Shown here: piece after piece, positions 45,542 through 54,820 of the stretch
Position numbering within the stretch: position 1 is the first letter of the stretch
Layout: every line of letters begins with the position of its first letter
Assembly (NCBI GenBank): GCA_051201585.1
Contig: CP179198.1
Coordinates: forward strand, 2,046,001-2,110,000
Direction: 5' to 3'
Origin: UBA868 sp016776875
GTDB taxonomy: Bacteria; Pseudomonadota; Gammaproteobacteria; Arenicellales; UBA868
DNA length: 64,000 nt
Position numbers and translations under genes: made by a program
The notes under the pieces: generated by a model
What the model was told of the DNA's origin: nothing
Databases searched by the model: none
The model's input: the letters and a program-made list of their open reading frames with translations, nothing else

Positions 45542-46345
45542 TTAGCTTTTGTTCTTTTGCGCTTCAATCCAGGCCATGTACTCGGCCTCTTCGACAACAT
45601 CGACGACGATGGGCATGTAGCCATGGTCTTTCCCGCATAGTTCTGCGCACTGACCGCGATAGGTTCCGGTCTCGTCTGCACGAATCCACATCTCGTTAAT
45701 AAAGCCCGGTATGGCGTCTTTCTTACCACCCAGCTGGGGTACCCACCACGCGTGAATCACATCTTTTGCAGTCAACAGCAAGCGCACCTTTTTACCCGCC
45801 GGAATTACCACGTGGTTATCAACTTCAAGTAAATAATTTTCACCCTTGGTCTCACTGCCCGTAATTTGGCTTTGTGGCGTTGTCAATTTACTGAAAAATG
45901 AAACATCTTCTTCAAGGTAGTCGTACTGCCAGCCCCACTGATATCCCGTCACTTTAAGCACCATATCTGATTCCGTGGTGTCCTCCATTAGCAGGAGGGC
46001 TTTAGTTGACGGCACGGCCATCGCAATCAGAATCAGGGTCGGAATCACGGTCCAGAGCACTTCTGCTTTTGTGGAGTGATCAAACTTAGCCGCCTCGGCC
46101 CCTTTGCTCTTTCGAAACTTTGCGATCGAGTAGAACATCACACCAAACACGATGATGCCGATTACGGTAACGATATACATAATGAGCATATGCAGGTCAT
46201 ACTGCACTCGCGCGATCTCCGTGACCGGTCGCTGCAGATTAAGCGCCCACTCCGCCTGGGCCACTGTTGGCAGGAACCCCATCATCCCCGCGCCTGCTGT
46301 CGCCACCATCGCGCTTCGCAGTTTTTTAAATCGACTTACGATCAT
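45542..46345 (-). CDS. ctaC: Cytochrome c oxidase subunit II
   Basis: Subunit that takes electrons from cytochrome c through the binuclear CuA centre. The CuA motif GQCAELCGKDHGYMPI has both cysteines, His and Met; an upstream His is in VIHAWWVPQLG. A cleavable signal (ending VAQA-EW) is followed by two membrane helices (about 48-70, 90-112). I start at ATG 46345 (267 residues) because GGAG lies eight bases upstream; the frame extends back to 46375. The cytochrome c domain fused to some subunit II proteins is absent. Confidence 0.95.
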   Translation of the reverse strand: MIVSRFKKLRSAMVATAGAGMMGFLPTVAQAEWALNLQRPVTEIARVQYDLHMLIMYIVTVIGIIVFGVMFYSIAKFRKSKGAEAAKFDHSTKAEVLWTVIPTLILIAMAVPSTKALLLMEDTTESDMVLKVTGYQWGWQYDYLEEDVSFFSKLTTPQSQITGSETKGENYLLEVDNHVVIPAGKKVRLLLTAKDVIHAWWVPQLGGKKDAIPGFINEMWIRADETGTYRGQCAELCGKDHGYMPIVVDVVEEAEYMAWIEAQKNKS

Positions 46346-46402
46346 AGTTATCTCCAAAACAGAGTTAATTTTCAATTAATAAAATTTTTTGTTAAAAGCC
46401 GT

Positions 46403-46876
46403 TTAGGCACGAAGCAGACTTCGAAGCTGCTTTGCGGTTTTTAATCGATCTTCCTCGGTTAATACGGCACCTATTTCTGTAAATTTTCCGTGCGACCCTA
46501 TCCACATTTTACTGGGATACCAGGAGGGTCCTGTTGAGACCCTGATCTGCGCCCAATATCGATCGAGCTTTAATTCCCGCTCGCCGCTTCGATCCTTTTT
46601 TTTCAGCTGGACTCGATCACCCTCGGAAACAATCAGATCAAAAAACGTTGACTTTTTCTTAATTAATACAAAAGTAATCCCTAAAAGTGCCAGCTCCAAA
46701 CCGAGAAACGGTAAAACCGGCCAGGCGCCAAGCATCACCATATAAACCCCTATTCCAACTGCAACCACACAGAAGACCGCAAAAATCATAATAGCGGCGA
46801 CCGCGCTCAACGAGCTATTTGGCCGAATCAAAAGCTTGAAATCGCGCCGGTCTGGAGCCGTCTGGAGGTATGTCAT
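46403..46876 (-). CDS. DUF2244 membrane protein
   Basis: A 157-residue integral membrane protein of the DUF2244 family. It has two adjacent membrane helices (about 25-65) and a soluble C-terminal domain with YWAQIRVSTGPSWYPSKMWIGSHGKFTEIG, of which the ends YWAQIR and GKFTEIG are family hallmarks. It lies 57 bases upstream of subunit II on the same strand, so it is probably first in the oxidase transcript. Function unknown. Confidence 0.8.
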   Translation of the reverse strand: MTYLQTAPDRRDFKLLIRPNSSLSAVAAIMIFAVFCVVAVGIGVYMVMLGAWPVLPFLGLELALLGITFVLIKKKSTFFDLIVSEGDRVQLKKKDRSGERELKLDRYWAQIRVSTGPSWYPSKMWIGSHGKFTEIGAVLTEEDRLKTAKQLRSLLRA

Positions 46877-47100
46877 CGTTGCACCGCAACCAAGATGCTG
46901 TTTGGAAAACCAATGCCCGACATCATTGCAAGCTGGAATTCCAATATCGGTTAAGAAAACACTGCGAACACTAGCATATTAGAGATAAATGCATCAAGCA
47001 TGATCCCTTTATTCTTACCGCTAAAAGACTTACTGCCAGCGTTGGTTAATCGGCCCAAATCAAAAAATGGGGGGATCAAACCACGCGGTCCAGCCTTCGC

Positions 47101-47949
47101 TCATTCGCCAAATTTAACCTCAATCGAACGTTCTCTATCGTCAGGGGGTATTCGAGCCCACGCCACGCCGTATATCAGCTCGAATGTCGCCCTTAAACGA
47201 TCGCTATCGGCCGACGAGGACCCGTAAGCCGACTTAAATGTTTGCCACCGGCTCTTTCCCGTCAGGCTCCGCCGCCGATCCACCAACGCGTTGGTGCCGC
47301 CGAGCATCCGCAAATCCTTAACCAGTCCCTCAACACTCAAATAGGTCAGACCAACCACGTCGACATCCATCACCGGCTCCAGAAAACCCGCCTGAAGTAT
47401 CGTATCGCCTAGATCGTGCATATCAATGAATGCATGTCCATGGGGCTTGTGATCAACTTCTGCCCAAGCCGCTCGCAATTCAATCAGCGTGTCCGGACCA
47501 AAAGTTGCGAGCAACAAAAGCCCGCCAGGTTTCAGAACCCGCGCAACCTCTTTAAGCGCGTCGGTTGAATCCGTCCACGGTAAAATTAAATTAGCAAAGA
47601 CAAAATCGAAGCAATGATCTTTAAACGGTAATTCGTGCGCATCGCCAAAGCAGGCAGACCATGCATCGGGTGATACAACCGCTTTCAGATCGGAGGCAGC
47701 GTCAAAGCAATTATCCAATCCCACTACAAGAGCCTCTGGATATTTGTTCGCAAGCTCACGAGACTCCAAACCCATCCCGCCCCCCAGATCCAAAATAGCC
47801 TGAGGCTGAATGGTGATCAAATCCAGGCGCTCGAGAAGTTCCGCCCCACAGCGCCGCGCGATCACATTTTCACTTTGATCGAACCGAATGGCTCTTTTCG
47901 AAGCCAGCCGAACCGCATGGCCAGACAGTGTGGGATCGAAATGATTCAT
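47101..47949 (-). CDS. bioC: Malonyl-[acyl-carrier protein] O-methyltransferase
   Basis: Methylates malonyl-ACP to start biotin pimelate synthesis. The 282 residues have the SAM motif ILDLGGGMGLESRELA (about 52-67), post-motif VVGLDNC, and FDFVFANLILPWTDSTDALKEVARVLKPGG typical for BioC (quoted by the ends FDFVFANL and VLKPGG); the C-terminal part with LRMLGGTNALVDRRRSLTGK is characteristic. Other biotin genes, which often adjoin it, are not in this window. It is divergent from comF, a frequent neighbour of bio genes. Confidence 0.88.
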   Translation of the reverse strand: MNHFDPTLSGHAVRLASKRAIRFDQSENVIARRCGAELLERLDLITIQPQAILDLGGGMGLESRELANKYPEALVVGLDNCFDAASDLKAVVSPDAWSACFGDAHELPFKDHCFDFVFANLILPWTDSTDALKEVARVLKPGGLLLLATFGPDTLIELRAAWAEVDHKPHGHAFIDMHDLGDTILQAGFLEPVMDVDVVGLTYLSVEGLVKDLRMLGGTNALVDRRRSLTGKSRWQTFKSAYGSSSADSDRLRATFELIYGVAWARIPPDDRERSIEVKFGE

Positions 47950-48020
47950 AGTGACGAATAGTACTCAAGACTGTGAAGCATCACACAGCATCCAAATTGC
48001 TTTGTGATTAAGTTGATTAG

Positions 48021-48770
48021 ATGGCATTTCCTTTCGAACCCGCTCTCACTGCGCCACGCCCAACCCGTCTTCGGGCCCTCGGGCAACTCGCGGTCCGTTT
48101 ATGGGACCAGACGCTACAGCCCATATGTCTTAACTGCCGCATCGATCCCGAGTCTAACCATGGTCTGTGTGAGAAATGCCTTCAATTAATTTCCTTCAAC
48201 GAGACCTGCTGCGAGATTTGTGCACGTGCGCTTACTCAAAACTTAGTTTGCGGTCAGTGTCAGAAAAATCCACCCTTTTTTGACCGCGCATTAACGCCGC
48301 TGCTTTATGTCGATCCTGTCGATCGCTTCTTGTGCGGGCTCAAATATCGTGAACAGTTCTCATTCGCCCGATTTGCCGCAGGCGTGATGACAGATCACGC
48401 TCTAAAAACCCGTCAGAAAGCGCCCGACATGATCTGTCCTGTACCAATGACCTCAAGAACACTGCGAAAGCGGGGGTTTAATCAATCCGCGTTTATCGGA
48501 CAACTCATCGCATGGAAACTGGCCATCCCCATGTCGAGCAACTTGATTCTAAAAACGCGAGAGACCGCTCATCAATCCGACCTCAAGGCCAAAGAGCGAC
48601 AAAATAATCTGAAAGGCGCTTTTGAATGCAAGCGTCAAGTCCGGGGGAAACATATTGTGATCGTCGATGATGTACTTACCACCGGCGCGACAGTAAATGA
48701 AGTCAGTAAAACCTTAAAAAAATATGGCGCCTCACGCGTTGACATCTGGGCGTGTGCGCGGACTGCTTAA
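48021..48770 (+). CDS. comF: ComF-family phosphoribosyltransferase-like protein
   Basis: ComF/GntX-type protein linked to DNA uptake. An N-terminal zinc ribbon uses CLNC, CEKC, CCEIC and CGQC pairs (about residues 36-77), followed by a phosphoribosyltransferase domain with the PRPP loop IVIVDDVLTTGATVNE (about 212-227) and PMTSRTLRKRGFNQSAFI. 249 residues, standard length. It is convergent with the pilin gene; pilus, dprA and comF genes together hint at competence. Confidence 0.92.
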   Translation: MAFPFEPALTAPRPTRLRALGQLAVRLWDQTLQPICLNCRIDPESNHGLCEKCLQLISFNETCCEICARALTQNLVCGQCQKNPPFFDRALTPLLYVDPVDRFLCGLKYREQFSFARFAAGVMTDHALKTRQKAPDMICPVPMTSRTLRKRGFNQSAFIGQLIAWKLAIPMSSNLILKTRETAHQSDLKAKERQNNLKGAFECKRQVRGKHIVIVDDVLTTGATVNEVSKTLKKYGASRVDIWACARTA

Positions 48771-48792
48771 CCAACGAATCCGATCTTGGCAT

Positions 48793-48817
48793 AAAAAAAA
48801 CCCCGGCAATGCCGGGG
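48793..48817 (-). terminator. Intrinsic terminator of the pilin gene
   Basis: CCCCGGC, loop, GCCGGGG (48801-48817) with eight T on the - strand (48800-48793). It follows the pilin stop codon by about 35 bases; on the + strand there is no T-run after the stem. Confidence 0.88.
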
Positions 48818-48852
48818 CGTTAGATAAGATTATAACTCTACACCACAGACAA

Positions 48853-49329
48853 CTATCGACAAGAGCTCGGTAGTTGGCTATCAGCAATCGAAGTTGACGC
48901 ACAAGACCACTCAATTGTTCCGGTGTTGTTCGTTGGAGTGAAGGTCATAGTGTCTCCACTGTGCACTCCCGAATCAAATGTCACTGTCACAATCCCGGTA
49001 GCAGAGGCCGCTTTTACTGAGCCAACATATGTACCCTCGATATCTGCTGCAGCACTCATTCCTAGGACAGCGTTACAGTCATCAGCAGCGGTGCAGCTCG
49101 CTGCAGCAGGCCAAGCAGCATTCTCGTTAAAGTATTCACCCAGGGACGTTTTCACGCCTGAAAACAAATTAATCGCTTCTGCCGCCTGGGCGCGACCCGT
49201 GTAGGCCTGATACTGGGGAATGGCGATCGCCGCCAGAATACCAATGATCGCCACCACGATCATGAGTTCGATCAGCGTGAAACCCGCCTGACCTTTCTTT
49301 TGTTTCGACTGCGTTAAAGTTTTTAACAC
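48853..49329 (-). CDS. pilA: Type IV pilin major subunit
   Basis: Major pilin. The prepilin leader ends at the PilD cleavage site G-FTLIELM, with conserved Glu5, followed by the hydrophobic helix IVVAIIGILAAIAIPQYQAY. The rest (about 100 residues) is a small pilin globular domain rich in Ala, Ser and Thr, with four cysteines after the helix (two pairs, ASC/DDC and WSC/SSC), which could form the C-terminal disulphide loop. Start is GTG at 49329 (158 residues) giving a 17-residue basic leader. Transcribed away from pilB-pilC-pilD, with a terminator downstream. Confidence 0.95.
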   Translation of the reverse strand: MLKTLTQSKQKKGQAGFTLIELMIVVAIIGILAAIAIPQYQAYTGRAQAAEAINLFSGVKTSLGEYFNENAAWPAAASCTAADDCNAVLGMSAAADIEGTYVGSVKAASATGIVTVTFDSGVHSGDTMTFTPTNNTGTIEWSCASTSIADSQLPSSCR

Positions 49330-49810
49330 GTTCTCTAATCTAGCTTTTCATTTATTTACCCTCGTATTTAGCTAAAAATTTTCAATATTCGTAGGATTCG
49401 AATCCAAAAAAAACCCTTTCTGCATTTATTCTAACCCAACCCCAAGACGCTACGGCTAATCGAAAGGGCTAAAGCTATCCCTGACAGGGCAAAAGGAATC
49501 TACAAATTAACCCCCCTAAACACCTAATCATTAGATGCCAAATTACAATCTTTTACTGAAAAACAGACCTCCTTTTAAAATTTTTCCCCAATCAGATGCG
49601 AAATTCCTAAAAGCAGCGAGAAAACGGCTCGTAACCAGCCAATACGCTGACGGGATACGATTTATTTCAATAAAAATTATCGATTTATACTGTTACGTTA
49701 AAATTCGGCTTTAATCAGTAACGATCGTCACTTTGACCGTCGCTTTTATAGGATTCCCTTTTTTGAGCTCAAATCCAGTCCCTGACACAACCCCGTCGCC
49801 ATTTTCCATA
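49330..49810. other. Long pilA-pilB intergenic region
   Basis: 480 bases without a gene, AT-rich. It holds the perfect palindrome GGATTCGAATCC (49394-49405), a near-palindrome CCCTGACAGGG (49479-49489), and a TATACT at 49686-49691 that could be a -10 for pilB although no good -35 was found. No sigma-54 site (GG-N10-GC with TGGCAC) was recognised upstream of pilA. Confidence 0.5.
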
Positions 49811-51508
49811 ATGGTTCGCGGCACCAGTCTTATGGGGCTCGCCAAACGCGTTGCAGAAAACAACCTGCTCTCAAAAGAGCGCGTGCAGGAGACGCTCGAG
49901 GCCGCACAAAAAAATAAACGATCGTTTTTTCGGGAAGCGCTCGAAGCCGGCGAAATTGATCGAGTCCAATTACTCCGGTGCGCATCCGAAGATTCAGGCC
50001 TGCCGCTTTTGGACCTCAAAGCATTTGACCTCGCAAAGCGGCCCAAAGACCTTGTCGATCGACGTTTTATCGAAACGCACGGCGCGCTACCCCTTTATAA
50101 GCGGGGCACCAAGGTTTTTCTCGCGGTGCCAGACCCTGCTGACGTTGCAGGCCTCGATGCCTTTAAATTTCAAAGCGGGTTTGGCGTTGAGGCGATTCTG
50201 GTCGATCCCAACGTCCTCGGCAAAATTATCCGAGATATCCTGAGCGGTATCAGTTCAGAACTGGCAGATCTGGATCAGGACAGCGACCTTGATACCTTCG
50301 CAGGAAAATCCAATGCCGCGGACATTTTGGAGGATGCCGAAGCCGACACCCCCGTTGTCCGGTTTGTTAACAAGATTTTCATGGATGCCATCAGCCAAAA
50401 AGCATCCGACATCCATATCGAACCCTACGAGGACAAGCTTCGAATCCGGTATCGACTCGACGGCGTCTTACACGAGATTGCAAATCCTCCGCCCTCATTG
50501 ATCTCACGGATCACGGCACGCATCAAAATACTCGCACGACTTGACATTGCCGAACGGCGGGTGCCGCAAGATGGTCGGATGAAACTCACACTCTCCAAGA
50601 ATCACGAGATCGATTTTCGGGTCAGTACGCTACCCACCCAGTTTGGTGAAAAAGTAGTTATTCGGGTGCTCGATAGCAGTGGCGCTGAGCTTAGCTTGAA
50701 GGCGCTGGGGTTAGAAGAAGATCAATTCAAGCTCTATGAAGACGCGATCCGCAAACCCTATGGCATGATTTTGGTCACGGGTCCCACAGGCAGCGGCAAG
50801 ACGGTATCGCTTTATTCAGCTTTATCCACGCTTAATTCGCCAGAAGTAAATATCAGCAGCGTCGAGGATCCGATCGAAATCAACGTGCCCGGTATTAATC
50901 AGGTCGCCATCAACGAGCGTGCGGACCTTACGTTTGCAGTCGCGCTACGGGCATTTCTGAGGCAGGATCCGGATATCGTCATGGTTGGCGAGATTCGGGA
51001 TCTTGAAACAGCCGACATCGCAGTCAAGGCATCACAAACTGGCCACCTTGTCCTTTCGACCCTGCACACCAACGATGCGCCCTCAACGGTTGTTCGCCTA
51101 CTGAACATGGGCGTTGAGCCATTCAACGTTGCTTCATCGGTACACCTTATCATGGCGCAACGGTTGGTCAGAAAGTTATGCAGCCAATGCCGTCAACCCG
51201 CAAAGCACCCCGAAGAAGCCTTGATTCGCGCAGGATTTTCGGCCGATCAGGACATTGGCGAAATCAAAATCTATAGTCCTAATGGGTGCGACGAGTGCAC
51301 CAGCGGCTATAAAGGCAGAACCGGTATCTTTCAGGTGATGCCGGTTACCGAAGCGGTCTCGACCATGATCCTTCGAGATGCAGGTCAGGACGCAATTGAA
51401 AAACAAATGACACTCGAAGGCGTGCTCAGTTTACGCCAAGCGGGTCTCAAAAAAGTTCGTGCCGGTATCACAAGTCTCGAGGAAGTGCTTCGGGTAACCA
51501 GTAACTGA
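49811..51508 (+). CDS. pilB: Type IV pilus assembly ATPase PilB
   Basis: Hexameric ATPase that powers pilus extension. From the ATG at 49811 (565 residues) it has the N-terminal GSPII-E domain, Walker A GPTGSGKTVSL (about 324-334), Asp box and Walker B with DPDIVMVGEIRD, and the zinc-binding CSQC / CDEC pairs near the C-terminus. The frame extends to a TTG at 49733, but family proteins begin near MGLAKRV, so the ATG is better. First of pilB-pilC-pilD. Confidence 0.95.
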   Translation: MVRGTSLMGLAKRVAENNLLSKERVQETLEAAQKNKRSFFREALEAGEIDRVQLLRCASEDSGLPLLDLKAFDLAKRPKDLVDRRFIETHGALPLYKRGTKVFLAVPDPADVAGLDAFKFQSGFGVEAILVDPNVLGKIIRDILSGISSELADLDQDSDLDTFAGKSNAADILEDAEADTPVVRFVNKIFMDAISQKASDIHIEPYEDKLRIRYRLDGVLHEIANPPPSLISRITARIKILARLDIAERRVPQDGRMKLTLSKNHEIDFRVSTLPTQFGEKVVIRVLDSSGAELSLKALGLEEDQFKLYEDAIRKPYGMILVTGPTGSGKTVSLYSALSTLNSPEVNISSVEDPIEINVPGINQVAINERADLTFAVALRAFLRQDPDIVMVGEIRDLETADIAVKASQTGHLVLSTLHTNDAPSTVVRLLNMGVEPFNVASSVHLIMAQRLVRKLCSQCRQPAKHPEEALIRAGFSADQDIGEIKIYSPNGCDECTSGYKGRTGIFQVMPVTEAVSTMILRDAGQDAIEKQMTLEGVLSLRQAGLKKVRAGITSLEEVLRVTSN

Positions 51509-51512
51509 GTCG

Positions 51513-52727
51513 ATGGCAGGTAAAGAATCCAAGCCAAACATCGTATTTGTCTGGTCGGGCATAGACCGGCAGGGTAAAAAAGTCTCGGGAGAACTCGACA
51601 GTCAAGGCCCCGCATACGTACGAAGCATCCTGCGTCGGCAAGGCATCAGCGTAAAAAGTGTCCGAAAAAAGCCCAAACCGCTTTTTTCAAAAAAAGTAAA
51701 GCCGAAAGATATCGCGATCGCAAGCCGCCAGATCGCCACGATGTTGGGCGCCGGAATACCGATCGCACAATCCTATAAGGCCATCGCGGCTGGCACCGAT
51801 CATCCCAAGATCCGAGAGATTTTTGACAGTATTCGCGTCGATGTTGAAGGCGGCACTAGCCTGAGCGAAGCACTGGCGAAATATCCGAAACAGTTTGACT
51901 CGCTGTATACCAGCCTGATTGCTGTCGGCGAACGATCCGGAAATCTCGATGATCTCATGGAAAAAATCGCAAGCTACAAAGAAAACATCGAGGAGATCAA
52001 AGCCAAAGTGAAAGGCGCCATGTGGTATCCCGTTGCGGTTCTTGTCGTTGGATTTATTGTCACTGCGCTTCTGTTGGTTTTTGTGATTCCCCAATTTGAG
52101 GGCCTGTTCAGCAGTTTTGGCGCAAGTCTCCCCACGTTAACTGCTGTCATGATTGATCTCTCGCGAGGCTTCAGAGACAACTGGCTGATTATTTTTGGGG
52201 TGATTTTTGGTGCGATATTTTTTTTAGTGACCAGCTACCGAAAATCTGCAGCCATGCGACATCGGGTGGACCGGCTGTCATTACGCGTACCGGTGTTTGG
52301 CAGTATCCTGCGAAAATCTGCGATATCGCGATTTACGCGCACGATGGCCACCATGTTTGGTTCTGGCGTCACGATGGTTGAGGGTCTTGAGTCCGTGGCG
52401 GGCGCGACGGGCAATCTCGTTTACTATGATGCCTGCTTTGAAATCCGGGATGAAGTCAGCACCGGACAGCCGCTTTCTGAAGCAATGTCACAAACAGGTC
52501 TTTTCCCGTCAATGGTGCTCCAGATGACGTCTACGGGCGAGGAATCGGGTGATCTCGAAGGAATGCTGAACAAAGCGGCTGAATTTTACGAGCGCGAAGT
52601 CAGAGAAGCAGTGGACAACATGAGCAAGTTAATTGAACCCATTATGATTACCGTCTTGGGCGGCATCGTTGGCACACTGGTCATTGCGATGTATTTGCCG
52701 ATCTTCATGATGGGCTCAGTCATCTAG
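51513..52727 (+). CDS. pilC: Type IV pilus inner-membrane platform protein PilC
   Basis: Polytopic platform protein that couples PilB to pilin addition. The 404 residues have two GSPII-F domains (about 75-195 and 275-395; ASRQIATMLGAGIPIAQSYKAI and FTRTMATMFGSGVTMVEGLES) each with a membrane hairpin. Follows pilB by four bases. Length matches the family (about 405). Confidence 0.96.
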   Translation: MAGKESKPNIVFVWSGIDRQGKKVSGELDSQGPAYVRSILRRQGISVKSVRKKPKPLFSKKVKPKDIAIASRQIATMLGAGIPIAQSYKAIAAGTDHPKIREIFDSIRVDVEGGTSLSEALAKYPKQFDSLYTSLIAVGERSGNLDDLMEKIASYKENIEEIKAKVKGAMWYPVAVLVVGFIVTALLLVFVIPQFEGLFSSFGASLPTLTAVMIDLSRGFRDNWLIIFGVIFGAIFFLVTSYRKSAAMRHRVDRLSLRVPVFGSILRKSAISRFTRTMATMFGSGVTMVEGLESVAGATGNLVYYDACFEIRDEVSTGQPLSEAMSQTGLFPSMVLQMTSTGEESGDLEGMLNKAAEFYEREVREAVDNMSKLIEPIMITVLGGIVGTLVIAMYLPIFMMGSVI

Positions 52728-52743
52728 ACTCCGTGCCGCGCGG

Positions 52744-53592
52744 ATGAATCCGGCTCTGGACATGCTGCTCCGTGAGGACATCACGCTTTGGATCATCACC
52801 GGAATATTTTCTCTTCTGGTCGGCAGTTTCCTGAACGTCGTCATTGCCCGTATACCGCGGCAGATCATTTGGTCTGAGGCTGAAAAAAGCGCCCGGGGCG
52901 AAAAGCCGCCCGGCATTGTCTGGCCGGGCTCACACTGCCCGCGCTGCAAACATACTCTTTCGTGGTTTGAGAACGTACCCATTCTGAGTTTTCTTTTGTT
53001 AGGCGGTCGTTGTCGCCACTGTCATCTGTCAATCTCGATCCGTTACCCCGTCATCGAGGCTTTTTGCGCCGCACTCTCCGTCGTTGTCGTAATGAAGCTA
53101 GGTGTCCAATGGCTAACGCTGGCCGCGCTGGTGTTCACCTGGTTTTTGATCGCGCTCGCTTTTATCGATTTTGAACATTTTCTGTTACCCGATAAATTAA
53201 CGATCCCGCTCATTTTTCTTGGATTAATAACAAGTGCACTGGGTGGATTTACTGATCTGACATCATCTTTAATCGGCGTCATTGCGGGTTATCTCTCGTT
53301 ATGGCTGGTCTTCCAGATATTTCGACTCCTGACAGGAAAAGAAGGCTTCGGTTTCGGCGACTTTAAAATGCTGGCTGCAATTGGCGGCTTTATTGGTTGG
53401 CAGTTATTACCAACGGCCGTACTCTTAAGCGCCGGAACGGGTGCGGGAGTGGGCGTAATAATGATACTGTTGCAGCGCCATCAACGCGGTCAAGTGGTGC
53501 CATTTGGCCCCTATCTAGCGGGAGGTGGGTGGCTCACACTGCTGTGGGGGCCAGAGCTAAACGAGTGGTTTCATTCGATCATTGCATTGTAG
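52744..53592 (+). CDS. pilD: Prepilin peptidase / N-methyltransferase PilD
   Basis: Cleaves the pilin leader and methylates the new N-terminus. The 282 residues show the zinc CPRC...CRHC pairs in the first cytoplasmic loop, the aspartate protease motifs DFEHFLLPD and GFGDFKMLA, and eight membrane segments. The order pilB-pilC-pilD-coaE is standard in gammaproteobacteria. An AGGAG at the stop codon serves the next gene. Confidence 0.96.
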   Translation: MNPALDMLLREDITLWIITGIFSLLVGSFLNVVIARIPRQIIWSEAEKSARGEKPPGIVWPGSHCPRCKHTLSWFENVPILSFLLLGGRCRHCHLSISIRYPVIEAFCAALSVVVVMKLGVQWLTLAALVFTWFLIALAFIDFEHFLLPDKLTIPLIFLGLITSALGGFTDLTSSLIGVIAGYLSLWLVFQIFRLLTGKEGFGFGDFKMLAAIGGFIGWQLLPTAVLLSAGTGAGVGVIMILLQRHQRGQVVPFGPYLAGGGWLTLLWGPELNEWFHSIIAL

Positions 53593-53601
53593 GAGATCGT
53601 T

Positions 53602-54206
53602 ATCTTTAAAGTTGGCTTGACGGGCGGAATCGGCAGCGGAAAATCTGCGGCCACGGACTATCTCGCAACCCTGGGGATTCAGATTCTTGATGCTGACCGA
53701 TTCGCGCATCAAGTCACCGCCAAAGGGCAACCTGCGGTTGCCGAGATTGCGCGCTATTGGGCCAACAGGTCCTGACAGCTTCGGGTGATCTGGATCGTGC
53801 GATGGTCCGTCAGATTGTTTTTACCGATGATCAAAAACGAGAAGCGCTTGAGGCCATTGTGCATCCAAAAGTGCGCTCCGCCATGAACGCGGCTGCGTCC
53901 GATTCGCAATCTCCTTACGTTGTTTATGCCATTCCGCTGCTTGTCGAGACTCGACAAACGGGCAAATTTGATCATGTTGTGGTCATTCAGGCTAATCACG
54001 AGCTTCGCAGACAGCGGGTGTTAAGTCGAAGCGGTCTAGACAAGGAGAGTTTTGATCAAATTATGGCTTCTCAGGCATCAGATCAAGAACGAGCAGCGGT
54101 CGCGAACACGATTATTGTTAACGAAAGCAGTTTCGTTCAGTTACATCAGGAAATCGATGATCTTCATCTAAATTTATGTACGCTTGCAGCTGAAAAACAA
54201 GAATGA
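53602..54206 (+). CDS. coaE: Dephospho-CoA kinase, frameshifted, apparent ATC start
   Basis: Last step of coenzyme A synthesis (phosphorylation of dephospho-CoA). The N-terminal half has the P-loop FKVGLTGGIGSGKS and DADRFAHQV; the rest has IVHPKVR and YVVYAIPLLVE. The frame breaks after EIARY at about 53757 (TATTGGGCC): one extra T would restore YLGQQVLTASGDLDR and 201 residues. No ATG, GTG or TTG exists in frame before the P-loop; ATC at 53602 stands six bases after a strong AGGAG and would be the start, either a rare codon or a read error for ATG. Overlaps the Nudix gene by four bases. Confidence 0.9.
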
Positions 54207-54820
54207 TTTCCAGACAAAACGTTGCAGACGCCCTTACTCGATTTGACCGGCTTGAAGCGGCGAATACAGCGCTCACTCGTGCCGCCGTCACGCTTTTTAT
54301 TACAAGAACGATGGAGCACGCTGGCCTTGGCATACTGCTTACCCGCCGGGCCGCCACCCTGCGGCGACACGCGGGTCAATACGCGCTCCCGGGTGGACGT
54401 GTTGATCCCGGTGAATCAATCGTTCAGGCCGCACTACGGGAATGCGAAGAAGAAATTGGCCTCAAGGCATCAGCCAATGAGATCGTCGGCAAGCTCGATG
54501 ACTTTGTGACCCAGTCCGGATTTTGTATCACACCCGTCGTCGTTTTTTCCGAGAAACCGGTCAAGCCCGTCCCTGATCCTACCGAAGTAGAGCAGGTATT
54601 TAATATTCCATTGCCTGAGCTTAAATCTGCGAGCGCCCATCAGGCTGAATCTGATCAGCCGAGTTCAGAGAAAGATGGATTCTCGCTTTCGTTGCCAACC
54701 GTCGGTCATCAAATATATGCACCCACCGCCGCTATTTTGTTTCAGTTCCGTGAAGTCATTCTCCTCAACCGACAGACTCGAGTGAGTCACCTGCAGCAAC
54801 CCCGGTTTGCCTGGCGTTAA
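54203..54820 (+). CDS. Nudix hydrolase, CoA-pyrophosphatase-like (NudL)
   Basis: Nudix pyrophosphohydrolase of 205 residues. The Nudix box GGRVDPGESIVQAALRECEEEIGL (positions about 65-88, key residues G, E, REcEEeiG) is intact, and it is preceded by LLTRRAATLRRHAGQYALPGG, the CoA-diphosphatase signature. It would cut coenzyme A to 4'-phosphopantetheine. The ATG overlaps the coaE stop codon, so a CoA-making and a CoA-degrading enzyme are translated together. Convergent with a MutT-type Nudix gene, overlapping by four bases. Confidence 0.8.
   Translation: MISRQNVADALTRFDRLEAANTALTRAAVTLFITRTMEHAGLGILLTRRAATLRRHAGQYALPGGRVDPGESIVQAALRECEEEIGLKASANEIVGKLDDFVTQSGFCITPVVVFSEKPVKPVPDPTEVEQVFNIPLPELKSASAHQAESDQPSSEKDGFSLSLPTVGHQIYAPTAAILFQFREVILLNRQTRVSHLQQPRFAWR

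Noticed and set aside
49390..49410. tRNA gene suggested by GGATTCGAATCC
   Set aside because: No acceptor, D or anticodon arm can be built around it.
49420..49540. Sigma-54 promoter for pilA
   Set aside because: GG and GC dinucleotides do not occur at -24/-12 spacing in a TGGCAC-like context.
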